Of a DNA stretch of 64,000 bases, positions 12,901 to 24,741 are shown in pieces; the stretch's first letter is position 1; each line of letters starts with the position of its first letter. Where the stretch lies: NCBI RefSeq assembly GCF_000350225.1, contig NW_005178903.1, forward strand, positions 62,001 through 126,000. Reading direction: 5' to 3'. Origin of the DNA: Chondrus crispus. Its lineage: Eukaryota > Rhodophyta > Florideophyceae > Gigartinales > Gigartinaceae. Below the pieces are notes generated by a model. It was not told the DNA's origin and ran no database searches. It saw only the letters and a program-made list of their open reading frames with translations. A program made the translations under genes and the position numbers.

Positions 12901-14060
12901 GTCCTGCGTCAGCTCTGCGTCCTCATTGCCGGTTGGGTATTGATTATACTCTTTTCGACGAAGTTTGATGCTGCTCATGTACAGGTTGTATCATTGCAAC
13001 TGACATCGTCGGTGTAATTCCCATTTGAAAGAAGCACGTCCGTAAAGAACACAAACAATATTCCGTGGTCGATGTGTTTCAACTGTAGTCCTTCGTTGCC
13101 CCTTTATCCCCGAGAATACCAATTTTCGCGTATGCGAAATGTGGGGGTCCTTTGGATTGGCGCTCCCGACGGGGTTTGCCGTCGTATCAATCTGTAGTTG
13201 CGCACCATCTTCTCTCGTGCTCCTGACGGGTGTAATTTCCTTCTCCTCCTCGTCCGTCTATCGATTTGCCTTGGGATTTTGTTGATCGAAGTCCGCGATA
13301 CGCGGTCGCGTCGCCAGAGTCCTGCAACAACAAAAAGAAATAAGATAAAATAGAATAGAGTAAAACAGAACAGAAAAGAGGGAAAGAAAAGAAACAAAGA
13401 AACGACAGAGTTGAACAGAGATTATGGTGGTAAGTGCTAAGTAGACTGTCCTGGAAAAAAAGATAATAGGACCGATTGTGAGCGTCGACGTCGGTCACAG
13501 CGGGTGAATTCGTAGCTGCGCTCTTCTGAGGGTGGTCCCTTTGGACGAGTCTTCGTGCTCGGCGAGCATGGGCAGTGTGTTAGCAGAGAGTGTGACGATC
13601 GGCTTCGTGTGAGGTCGGGTGGGGCTTGGCTGCAGGGCGACTTAGAATAGTTGTCGCCGACTGTGGCAAACGATCACCACTTATCGTGCGTACTGCAGCT
13701 GCAGTAATGTTTCCTGCTTTTTGATTATAATTTCACACCATGGCTGGAATCGACTTCTCACTTATGTCGCCTGTTCAGCGGGTTGTTGTCGACACGCTTA
13801 CATTTTGTACATATAATTTGATTTCATCGTCCCTCCCACGTGGGCGGACCGTCTGTTCGAGAAGTCATTTCTCGTGCGTACTGTGATGAGGCGTGTGTGT
13901 TTTCCGAGAGGCTCCATGCCTCATCCAAGGATACAGTCTCGCTTCTCTGCCTTGCTCTCCTTTCCTTCGAACTCCTTATCTGCAAACCCCGTAGATGTGA
14001 TACTTCCTCGAAGTTCTGACCTCTCTGTTGTCTCTAACCTACTAATTCTATTTACGATGG

Positions 14061-17000
14061 CTATCCCGGTTGTGCGTGCGACGCTTGCGTGGGTAAGGGC
14101 GGCCTTTTACTTCGAAAATATGTGACTACCGCGGTACGGGTGATCTGCTCAATAGGTTCCCACGTTGCGTCCTCGATGGTATACCCATACCACCTCACTT
14201 TGAGAATTAATTTCTCCTCGTCGTAGGCGTGGTCCACGATCTTGTCGATCACATACTCCTGACTCTCGGCTCCTTCTTCCTGCGTGTCCAACTGTCCTTC
14301 CCCCTTCCAAAGATCTTCCGACTCATCCTCGTCTCTCGACTTTCCGAACTCGCGTAGGTCTGGAGGTGTCTCCGCTGTCGGCGTTCGACCAACTAAATTA
14401 TCCTGGTCCCCCATCGTAGGCGCAAGGGTGTGAGGACGTTCCTCGTCCTCCATTAACTCTCCTTCTTCGTTTAGCTCCGGCTCTCCCAGGAACTGTAGCG
14501 CTTGCCGCAGGACAGTTATCGGGGCATAGTCCATCGGGCTTGGGGCTAACTCCACCCTGTGTCGCGATACGCGTTCCTCCTGATCGCCAATGGCAATGAC
14601 TACCGTATGTTGATCCGATCTTCGGACCTGATAAGGTCCTGTGGCGACTTGTTCCAGCTTGTGTTTCGGTTCGCTAGCCGTGCCCTGCTCCTCCCGAAGG
14701 AACACGTAGGACTCCGGTGGGATCTCATATTGCGGTTTGCGAAGGCGTGCGTCGAAATTTCGCTTGTACCGGGCGTGTTCCTTTTGCAAACTCCTATCAG
14801 CGCCTTTCATCAGGCTTTCCAACCACGACTGCCATTTCAGGTAGTACGCTCGATTCGAGCTAAATCCTTCCAAACTTGGCTGTGCTTGTAACGCAATGCT
14901 TCTCGGCGCCCGAGATAACACCAGCTCGAAGGGTGCAATATTTGTAGTTCGATGAACTTGCGTGTTATATGCGAACGTCACAGCGTCGCTGAATAAGTCC
15001 CAGTCCTTGGGATGCTCTCCAACATATTTTCGCAACGCTGAAGTCTGCGTGCGGTTAAACCTCTCAACTTGGCCGTTGGCTTGCGGGTGGTACGTAGTCG
15101 TGAACACATTGCGTATGCCGAGAATTCGGCAGACATTCTGAAAGAACCGGGCCGTGAACTGTGTTCCATTGTCGGACAGCAGCTTGACCGGCGGTCCGTA
15201 CACGAATACCCAATGGTGAACGAAGGCTTGTGCGATGTGCGCAGCTGAGATCTTCTTCAACGGTACGGTTCGTACCAGTTTCGAGTATCGATCGCTGATC
15301 ACGAGAATGTACCGATTTCCTCGTTTAGTTGTAACTAGCTCGCCGAGGATGTCGATGGCGACAAACTCCAGCAGAGTTTTGGGCGTGAACAGCTTCATTT
15401 CTTTCGTGTTTCTTCTTAACCTCACCCTTTCCCGCGCACATGCGGCGCAATTCTTCGCGACTGCATAGCAGTCTAGGGCCATCGTAGGCCAATAAAAAAA
15501 TCTTCTCAAAATCTTGTAAAGTTTCCTGCCTCCCGGGTGGCCTGCCAATTTTGCGTAGTGTCTCAACCCTAGGACGCGGTCCCTTAACGATTGTGGTATC
15601 ACCACTTGTACAAACTCCGCCGCGGTACGGCATAGATTTCCTTCGAGTTCCTTGGTCTCCATGCTGAACGTTCTCACCTTTCCGGCGTCCATTTCTTCCT
15701 TGATGCGATTGCAGAAGGGGTCTACGGCTTGCACTCGAATGAGCTCCTCCGGAGTGACAGCTTGGAATTGATCGAGGCGCTCAGGGGCCGTCCCCCCTCA
15801 AGAGCGAGGATGTCGTCTAATGCGTCAAAACTGTCCTCGTCCTCCACTGTTCCCTCGGCCGGTTCGGCCATAAAGCATGGAATTTCGTCGTCGATTTCGT
15901 CGACGGTTTCTCCTGCGGTCCGTAATCTTGACAGGGCATCAGCTTGACTGTTCGACTTGCCCTTCTTGTACTTGATTTCGAAATCAAATTCCGAGAAGCG
16001 GAGTCTCCATCGGATTAATCTCCCGCTGGGGTCGGTTACGTTCATCAACCACCTCAATGAGGCATGGTCGGTATGCACGATGAAGTGCTCGCCATATAGA
16101 TATGGTCTTAGAGTCTGTACGGCCCAAATTACCGCTAGGCATTCTTTTTCTGATACAGAATAGTTTCTCTCGGCTGCGGCTAACGTTCTTGAAAAGAACC
16201 CGATGGGTTTGCGTTGCGCATCCGGGTGTGGTTGAAATAATGCAGCGCCGATTTGATAGTCGCCTGCATCGGTATCTACCGAGTAGAGTAGGTCCTCCTT
16301 TGGCAGCGCCAACACCGGCGGTGCCAGGATGGCGTCCTTGAGCTTATAAAAAGCTTTTTGGCACGGTTCGTGGAATCCTTCCAACTGGACCGGTTGTCCC
16401 TTCTTCAACAGTTGATTGAGCGGATGCGCGATTTTTGCATAATGCGGAACAAATCTGCGGTAGACATTGCAAAGTCCCAAGAAGCTCCTGAGCTGGGTCT
16501 GCGTTTGAGGGTACCTCACTTGTTCCAATGCAACGGTTCACGCAGCGTCCACTTCCAATGTACCTGGCCGAACGATATGGCCCAGGTACTTGATCTTTTC
16601 GACGAAAAATTTACACTTGCGAAGCTTGAGCTTCACACCTGCCTTCTCCAATACAGAAAGTATTTCATCCACGTGCACGATGTGCTCCTCCCACGATTTG
16701 CTAAAAATTATTATGTCGTCTAGATACACCAAACAGCACTTCCAACGGAACGGAGAGAGCAGGATATCCATTGCTCTCTGAAACGTCGCTGGCGCGTTAG
16801 TTAGCCCGAAGGGCATTCTTGAGAAGCGATACAGTCCTGAGTGACACGAAAATGCGGTCTTGTCGTGGTCGCGCTCAGGGATAGGCATCTGCCAATATCC
16901 CGAGATCGCGTCCAACGCGGAGAAAACCTTGGTGTCACTAAGCGAGTCCAGGCACTCATCGATGCGCAGTAAAGGGCACGTGTCCTTTACCGTTACCGCG

Positions 17001-18959
17001 TTTAACCGGCGATAGTCTACGCAAAAGCGCATCGATCCGTCCGGCTTCGGCACTAATAAACGGGCGACGCCCATTCTGACTGCGCCGGTTCGATGACTCC
17101 TGCTTCTAACATCTTCTGTACTTCTGCGTCCTCGACCTCCCGAGCCTTTGGACCGGCTCGGTAGGGAGTTTGTGCAATTGGCCTTGTATCCGGGTCCAGT
17201 TCATTCGGGTGAACCGTGGTGTTGATCTCACCAAGGGCCCCATCCTACATGCGGGAATATTTTTTCAACATCTGACGGAATCTTTCGCGCAGCCGGTCCG
17301 GCATGTGGCTCTGGTAGAGTTCCTCCACGTCCGGCAGGGGAGGCTCAATCTGCCGCTCCGGCTTCGTAGTTGCCGTCGCGGAGAGCCTTTTCTCCCGTTC
17401 TCCGTGCTGGTCCTCGAGATCTTGATCCGACGGTTCGCATTTTGTCTCGCCCGTAGGCGTCTTGGTGGAATTAGGAAAATTTTCCTTCTTCCTTTCTTGA
17501 ATTCCAAGAACTTCACCAATGGTGGTTTTGCTCTCGAGCGCGGCTCTCCAGTGCCGTAATACTTCTGCCACCACTTGGCCTTTTTGCACCCTGACAGGGT
17601 ACGTCCTAAAATTCGCAACGAGTAAACGAAATGGCCTGTCAGGCTCAACCTGAACGACACCATTCGTGCACGTCAACCCGTGCCTTTCGTACAACGTCGA
17701 GTACGACTGAACCACAACCAAGCCCGCCCTCTTCGAGGTGCATTCCACGACGCGTTGCGTCCCTGGCTCGATAGTCGTGGCTCTTGCCACTTTTACCTTA
17801 GGGGAAATTCGCTCCACCTTTCCATCATTCTCGTCCTCTCCCGGGACGAGATTCTTCTTCCCTTTTCTCGTCGAGAACCGTCTAACTATCGGAACCTCGG
17901 AGAAATCCGCCATCTCAACCGTTTTCTTCCTTGGATAAATTGCTTCCACAAACCGGTCACAGTAGTCCGCACCTAGAATTAGCGGGACGGCTAGTTTTTC
18001 GCATACAATAAACTCAGCTGCGGCCACAAATTTTCCAAGCCTCACAGGCATTCTGATGGTTCCGAGAGTCTGTAGTGGCCTATTGTTCGCGTCGCCAATG
18101 TCTTGGGTCGGTCCGTAGGACACTAGAGATTCCATTCCAGCTGGGAGCTCCGATTTTCGCACAAGGTTTGGTCCCGCGCCGGTGTCTAATACAGACAACA
18201 CCCGGCTCATCAGTCCGACTGTTGGTCCAATGTCCGTGTAAACTTTGTAGTTTTTTCGCGCAAGAACCAAAATCTTCTCGGGACACTCCCTTCGCTTAAC
18301 CCTGTACCAGGGTCTTCGAACTTCTTCCAGCGGATGATCTCGGGCTCGGCTCAGAATTTTCTTGACTTGAGCTGGCCCTTTGGGCTTATTCACCAATCCA
18401 ACAACCTCCTCATCGGGGCCTGATTCTTCCCTTAGAGACGGGGAACGGGGCTGAGCCCCGGGCACAGTACTTCGACCCCGTGCCTCTCGCGACTCATGCC
18501 AGATTCCCCTCTCTAGTTTTCCTGCCGCTGCGGGATCCTTCTCACTTCCGACGGCGCCAGCCCCGCAGCTGACCCTCTGAAGGGTTGGTTCGACCTCGGC
18601 GTTGAAGCACTTGGCGTGCTCGCTGTCTGTGAATCGAACCAATTCTTGACCTCCCGGTAACTCGTCGATGGTATCCATAACCTCTCCATCGGAGACACCG
18701 CCTCATAATTTTCCAAAACTCGGTGCATTTCCCGGAGGGAAAGAATGCACGTTGGCGCGGCGTGCCCCTTTTCATAGCAATGATAGCACACCAGTCCGTA
18801 CGTCTTGACGGGATATTGCGGCCTAGGTCCTCCAAGGGCCGGAGGCCTTCCTTGACGTTGCGGCCTTCCCGTCCAGCCTGGCCTTCGAAACGTCGTACCC
18901 TTGTCTTCCATCGGAATGCGCGGCGCCGGCGTGTGGCTGCGCCCCCGAAACATCATCAC
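14061..18959 (-). other. A2 CCHC knuckle, protease, RT, RNase H, integrase, chromodomain
   Basis: Seen on the - strand: zinc knuckle CYHCYEKGHAAPTC (18788-18747); protease with DTGA near 18186 and LILGADYCDRF further on; RT with FCVDYRRLN and YLDD near 16726; RNase H near 16290-15940; integrase zinc-binding and catalytic parts near 15600-14900; chromodomain with ILKVRWYGY and WEP near 14255-14085. The knuckle and protease frames overlap by about 165 bases, an arrangement many Ty3 elements use for ribosomal frameshifting. Pol is nearly identical to A1 except for the last 80-100 codons. Broken fossil. Confidence 0.9.
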
Positions 18960-19312
18960 GGGATCCGTAGGCTCTGAAAAAGACTCCGTCGTGTATGCAG
19001 GCGTCGGTAAAGTTGACGACCCGCTGTCCCCATAGTTCTCGTGTCCGTAGCCCTCCGATGGCTCAATGAACTCGCCTTCGGCTACAAACGCTCCTTCGTG
19101 GTGATTTTCGTTACTTCCATGCGCACCGCGTTCATCTGACGCGGAAATGGACTCGGCTAAATGGACGGCGGCGTGACTTTTTCGACCGGGATAAGAAGCC
19201 CTCGGCTTCTTACCCGCCCTGATCGTCGACGGCGTCTGAATCGTGACCTTCTTGGTCTTCTTGTCCTTAGCGCAGCTCGCCGAGCCATGCGCCTTCGCGT
19301 AATTAACTAGTC

Positions 19313-20797
19313 TTAAAAACGAAACGTCCCGATTGTCTGTTGGTGTTGAGATACCATCGGCTTGATACTCGAATCGAGTCCTTCAATAAACATCGTCATT
19401 TGTTCTTCCATCGAATATACGTTTCCACTTCGATTGTTCGCGTCCGTCAGACGGATATAAAATTCCATCTCGTCTTCAGACGGTCTTTGCTGAACTTCTC
19501 GCAAAGCGAGCACGGCTTGACGGATCGCCTCGTCGGTTGCGAAACTCTTCAACAACCACTGTACGGCCTCCGGCCAAACGGATACCTTTCCGTGGTGGGA
19601 CCCGGCCGTCTGAGACACCGAAGTGTACTGTCTCAAGGCGATGCCGCTTAGAAATTCGGGCGACAAGCGGATCGCTTGCCCCTCGTTCATTTCTTGAGTA
19701 TCAAACTCTTGCACTAATTTTGCCAAAAAATCCAACACAAGGACCCCGTCCTCACCTGTGAACGTGTTATCCTTCTTCACCTTAGGCGGAATATCTCTCT
19801 TGATTTTTCGCGCGGCGGTCCGCCGGGAACTTGACAAATATGTCTGCGGGTTCTGCAAGCGGTACGTTCGGAACGAAAGTAATTTCTTGAAGAGGTAGTT
19901 GGTCGGATTCAGCTCCTCCAACTCCTCCCATCGCGGCCCGCGTCGCGTTGCGACGTTCTCTGGCTCAGCGTTCTTGTCTCTCCGCGAAGCGGACGAAGTG
20001 ATTCCGCCCCGTCTGGAGGTAATTTTCTTGCCCTGCGAAATTCCTTTTTCTTCCTCTGAACGATGTTCGGAATCGCTGGCATGGTTCGACGAACCGTCGT
20101 CACCATCTTCGGAAAGGCCATTCGACTCGGCCGTTGAGTCTTGGCCCTCCGGCTCGTCACTACAGTGACTCTTGCTCCGGCGTCGCAGATTCTTCTTCGA
20201 AGTCTTCGACTTGGAACTCCGCTGTACCGCGGCCTTGTCCTTCTTCGATCGACGATCGCCTTCTCGACCCGTTGGGAGCGGCTCTTGCCCGGCGACTTGT
20301 TCAAGGTCCTTGAGACGATGAGCGACGCGGTCAAACCTGTCGTCGATACTGCTTCTAAATTTATCTAAGGACTCCAAAGCTTGATTCGCGTCGTGCCTTG
20401 CGTCCTTGACTGAAAATTTCAACGAAGCTAGGACCTCCGGCTCCAGACCGTCAGTCGCCTCACCTCGCTCCTTCTCGACGAGATCCACTCGAGCCGACAG
20501 CTCTCCTAAAACGGTGTGGAACTCGGATGCTTGCAACTCCAGTTGCTTCCGGACGAGGGCTAATTCAGCCTCGAGATTTTTCGTCATCTCTTGGCGAATT
20601 GCCTCGCCCATCTTCTCGAACCTGTAGGATAGGTTATCCTTGTCGGCTTCGATCCCCGTCGGGGATTCTTGACCTTCGGGATCCTTGGCCGTATTAGCCT
20701 AGCTTCGGGTGCGAGGACCTCGCGGGATCCTCGACGTCCTTGCCGATCCGCTCCTACTCGCCCCGGAACCGATGTCCCCGAGTGCGCTTGTCGACAT
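19313..20797 (-). other. A2 gag region
   Basis: Charged protein rich in Lys, Ser and Glu, with a coiled-coil-like N-terminal third and a retrotransposon gag core (PEFLSG, AIRQAVLALREV, MEFYIRL) in the last third. The likely start is the Met at 20797, after a pyrimidine tract and TAG that look like a splice acceptor, so the leader may be spliced. Broken fossil. Confidence 0.7.
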
Positions 20798-20940
20798 CGC
20801 TCGTACGAGCGAACCTACACAAAAAAAAGTTACAAACAAAAAATAAAAAGAGACTCCGTTACCCAGACCACTTCCGTAGTACAACTCCAGATCAAACCTG
20901 TCGTCGACACAATTCTAGGTCGGGGTTTGCTGTAGACAAA

Positions 20941-20958
20941 TTCTGGGTCGGGAGACCA
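20941..20958 (-). other. A2 primer-binding site
   Basis: Four bases inside the 5' LTR the - strand reads TGGTCTCCCGACCCAGAA. On the + strand this ends in CCA and looks like the 3' acceptor and T-stem of a tRNA, as expected for a reverse-transcription primer site. The tRNA species cannot be named from this window. Confidence 0.65.
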
Positions 20959-20962
20959 CTTT

Positions 20963-22006
20963 TGTAGTGCAATGTGCCTGGCAGGACGCGAACACAGTCC
21001 GACGGTCAAACAAAAAGAAGAAAAACAACAACAGCAACAACCACTGCCGATGGCACGCGCTACGGAGCGTTCGAGACTCCCTTTCCCCTTGTGTGGGCTT
21101 GCGGCCCACGGTAGCTCAACTCCGACGGGGGGGTAAGGAAAGATGCCCGGCCCGGGAGGATAATGGTGGTAGAGACTTGTAAAGACTTGAGCGTTCGACG
21201 AGTGCGGGTTGGGCTTGTCTACGAGGATGTAACCGCGGTTCGCTGGGTTGTAAAGCCAATGCTCGACGAGCGTCTTCAGCACCTTGTGTATAATTCAAGG
21301 TCTTCGACGGGGGCTTGTTCAGCACTACCCGACGGCATCGTAACCGTGTAGCAACGCTACTACCGACGTGTTGCCCGATGGCTAAAAACACCCTCACCAG
21401 CGCCATCGCAATCGCGGTAGGTGGTACCAACTCTGTCCTGTACAGCAAGACCTTCGACGGAGGCGTCGTTGCAACAGCCTTCCGACGGAACTTGGAACAG
21501 TAGCAGCGCTACACAACGTGTTGCCCGATGGCTAAAAACACCCACACCGGATCGGTCGCAACCAACTCCAGTGGAACCAACACAATTAAGGGAAAAATAG
21601 AGGTAGAAGTAGAAGATGATAGGGAAATAAATGAAAAAGAAAAGGGAACCCCCGAGCGCAAACGATAACGTAATCTGTGGCAAAAGGGAGCGTCTTGGGA
21701 AAGACGGACTTCGACCAAGGCGATATTCAACTCTGGCAACTCGGGTTACCTTTACTGACTTGGTGGTCAGAGAGCTAAGGTATATATCGCCCCGCAGGAG
21801 CCACTACAGTAGCTCGCGGCGCTAGATCCTAGATCTAATCTAGTGTCAGCAAAAGTAATGCCAACTAATTAACTAAATAAAATAAAATATTTAAAAATTA
21901 AAACTGTGCAATTATTCACACGTGTGTCCCCCAACCCGGACTACTTTTCATATCCAAATATTTTCCTTTCTTTCCACCCCCCTTTTCAGGTGCGTATTGC
22001 ACTACA
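20963..22006 (-). repeat. A2 5' LTR (1044 bp)
   Basis: Near-identical to 6859-7905 in the same orientation, with the same inverted ends and the two ~150-bp internal units. About 20 differences by eye give about 98 percent identity. Confidence 0.9.
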
Positions 22007-22011
22007 GGACG
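22007..22011. repeat. Target-site duplication of A2, right copy
   Basis: GGACG, matching 6854-6858. Confidence 0.85.
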
Positions 22012-24741
22012 GTCGTCGGAAAAGGGAGCGATGTCAGAGCCTCGAGTGAGGACAAGGACGAAGGGAAATAGAGACTCACAGGAACCATGGACGACAGAAG
22101 CAAGGTGAAGGGAATTCCGGATCGGTAAAGAAAGAAGTCGTCCATCCTCTGGACAGGAGTGGAAACAGGAAGGAGCAAAGGAGGCGAACTGCCAATTCGC
22201 GGTATGCGCAATGGCCGACGTGTATTCCGATGGACCGATACGATCGTCGCGACAAGGAAAAGGATACGCTATTTTTTAATGTGTTCAGAAATCCTTGGCA
22301 ACAAAACACGTGAGTCGCATAAAATTATCCAACAGGGAAGAGATTAACGCATACGGATGAAGGACCGGGACGACAATGTAACACATAGTCGCATGATCTG
22401 TACCTATGTTGACAGCCAGACGGACAGCAAGGGACTCGTCCCTTAGGATCTGAGATTCAAAGCGCTTGCTAGGTCGCCGTTTCACACGATTGTCAGTGGC
22501 GACTCAAAAGCTACCCTGCCGCTCATGAATGTTCATCACACGCCGAACGACTCGCCGAGCCAAGAGATTTCAACGTGACTGCACGAAAGGAGCCTGAAGA
22601 TCGCCCCGAAGAGCCCAAAAAAGGACAATTCGTACACTGCTATTTTATTTGGGGGGAAATTTTTCCAGTTACCTTGGTTCTCTACCGGAGAGATTGGAAG
22701 GGAATGGATATGGGGAGATGCGACCGCAGAGGCGGGGCGCTTATAAAAAGAGGAGGAAGACGGTAACAAGGGGACTCGGCTTGACGAAAAAGCAAAGGAC
22801 AACAGAAGATACTGAGGAAAAGAGGAGGAAATTGAAGGTAACGGGGGATACGCAGGTGATTCATTTTATTATCCAAAAGCTACCGGATGACGTCGATAAC
22901 CAGACGTCACCCCGAACGGGTAATAATCCGAGAACGGATCATGGGGGAAGTCACTCTGAGCGGCGGGTCAGTGGGGTGTCACACCCAAGGATTTTTCCTT
23001 CGGGAGTGAGGTAACGAGTCAAGCAAGGACTCGCAGATCATCGAGGGAAGCCCCTTGGGGAGCTTCACCTATGATGCCATGAGCGCGGAGCAATGTGCAG
23101 TACATGCCAATGGCTCCGTTACTCTTTTTGGGAATTGATGGGGACGGTGGGGAAGGCAACACGTCCCTAATCGACAGAGTTTCGGTATGCCCTGCGGAGG
23201 GGATATTGTCAGCAGGAGGAGCAGCAGCAGGGGCTGCAAGGAGAGGAGAATCTGGAGCAGACGGTCGGCGACAAACGTCGTCCGCACGGGGATCTATGGC
23301 TCGTTTGGGAGCCACGTCAGGGGTTGGAACTTGGTTGCCGAATTGGCGACTGAGGCGCGCCTCGGAGGGAGAGTACAAGGCGGATGTCCAAGGGTTGAAC
23401 CAGACGAAGTCACCCGCCGCACTGTGACTTCGTCCGGGAGAAAAGGACGGGCGTCGCTTCGCGAAGGATCGGGATGAGTTGATAGGGGGAACGACATCCC
23501 AGTCGACCTGATTGATCTTTTCGAGTAAGGAGTGCAGTTCGAAGTCGGTGTCCGCTCCGCCCAAGGGCACGGTATAGTCCAAAAGGCACATAAGCTCGAC
23601 GAGCTTCGGAGGAAGATACCAAAGCCGCCAACAATCGTACGCCTCCCAAAGCAAGGTGGCGGCTACCTTCACGCACCACTCCGTCAAAAAGACAACCCAC
23701 AACCCGTGACGAGGATCAGTGAGATGGCTTCCAAAGTACGTAAGGATGGGACCGAGTTCTGCCCAAAATCCTTGGCAGACCTCAAATTGTCCCCACCATG
23801 AGGGAAGTTACTGGTACCGGTTGGGTAGTGTGACCGAGCAATCCCCCCCGCCTCCACCATTTGGTAAGCTAGGAAGTATCCCGTGTTTGATCTCATCTTA
23901 CGCTCGAGTTGGACAGTATGCTGGAAGAAGGGGATGTTCCCGCGTTTCATATGTCCGAAATTGAGTGGGAGGATTGCGGGTGTGTATGACATGGCATCGT
24001 TACTCACCGTCAGTTGGTTATGCCACAGGCGGTCCGCCTCGAGCACGGGGTCACCCCGTGTCCAGCTGAGGAAGTTGTCAAGGTAATCACGCTCCCCCTC
24101 CGTGCGCAACTTCCACGTGTCGCATCCGAAGGACGAAGGAATGAGGGCATCGGATAGAGATAGGTCGAGACGGCCGAGGACGGCTTCCATGAACCGCAGG
24201 GATAAGCCCTGGCGGCCACGGGGGGAGGAACGGCGCAGAATAGAAGGGGGAATGGCGATAAGGGCACGGCAATCGTAGGAGGAAATGGCTTGAAGGGGAA
24301 GGTGACCCGGCAGCATCCCCACACCGTCGGCAAAGTCGCGCTCGATGCTACTGACGTCGCGCACGTCGATGGCGGAAAACCAAGGAGCGGCCGTGTACAG
24401 TAAGGGACAGTCGCGCATAGGTTTACCTTGGAGCTCAGCTAGTGAGGGGTATCGACGAGGGGTTGATGAAGGATGGAGACCGGGATGGAAGGCCGGTTCA
24501 GGAATGTTGGTGTCCGGGGGAAGTCGGGGTATGGAAGGAAGGTCGCTAGGAATGGAAGGCGTGTATGAGAAGCCCACACCGCGGCGACCGCGGGTAGTAT
24601 GTCCGGCAGTGGGATCCGATGAAGGAAACATGGAGATCGTCTTACTCTCACGCATGCCGCGACCGATGGTCGGAAGAAAAAGGAGGAAGTTGGGAAGCGA
24701 GGGAGTCAAGCTGATGCGCAAGAGCGCTCAGAAGGGGGATA
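22012..24741 (+). other. A1 3' region, right half
   Basis: Continuation of the A1 3' region after the nested insertion. It contains the opposite-strand open frame (24631-23019) and ends in the polypurine tract AGAAGGGGGATA (24730-24741) next to the 3' LTR. 22200-22310 still resembles A2 10800-10920 on the other strand. Confidence 0.7.
23019..24631 (-). pseudogene. Opposite-strand open frame of A1, unknown protein
   Basis: Counterpart of 8031-9969 in A2. The Met at 24631 aligns with the A2 Met at 8031; an earlier in-frame Met at 24721 is also possible. Shared blocks include LPSIPRLPP, EPAFHPG, PSL-ELQ, SDTGYF/SNTGYF and AYQM, VFLTEWC, AATLLWE, RRPSFSPGR and GASLDDLRVLA. By eye the proteins are about 50-60 percent identical, far lower than the pol proteins of the same two elements. 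There are long Pro/Ser-rich and Ala-rich tracts near the C-terminus. No known domain recognised. Broken in at least one place. Confidence 0.6.

Larger units (their letters stand above)
7906..14060 (-). other. A2 3' region between chromodomain and 3' LTR
   Basis: About 6.2 kb with no recognisable sense-strand retroelement protein. The LTR-proximal third holds the opposite-strand open frame (8031-9969). The rest has pyrimidine tracts followed by AG on the - strand (near 13440-13326, 12420-12370 and 11660-11610), placed like those in A1, which suggests spliced non-coding or short-coding RNA. Similarity to the A1 3' region is patchy but can be traced, for example 10800-10920 against 22200-22310 on the opposite strand. 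Confidence 0.65.
6859..22006 (-). mobile_element. Element A2: large Ty3/gypsy chromovirus nested in A1
   Basis: Both LTRs and a 5-bp target duplication (GGACG) are present, so the ends are complete. Read on the - strand: 5' LTR (22006-20963), primer-binding site, gag, CCHC knuckle, protease, RT, RNase H, integrase, chromodomain (to about 14061), a 6.2-kb 3' region (14060-7906) with a long open frame on the opposite strand, polypurine tract, 3' LTR (7905-6859). The coding region is broken, with about five or more breaks. The LTRs differ at about 20 positions in 1045 by eye, so it is fairly young but not recent. At 15.1 kb it is well above the 5-8 kb usual for chromoviruses; the excess is the 3' region. 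Confidence 0.9.

Noticed and set aside
7906-20962. Reading the element between the two near-identical LTRs as a + strand element with 8031-9969 as its gag
   Set aside because: The polypurine tract, tRNA-like primer site, LTR promoter orientation and gag-pol all agree on the - strand. The + strand frame is therefore antisense.
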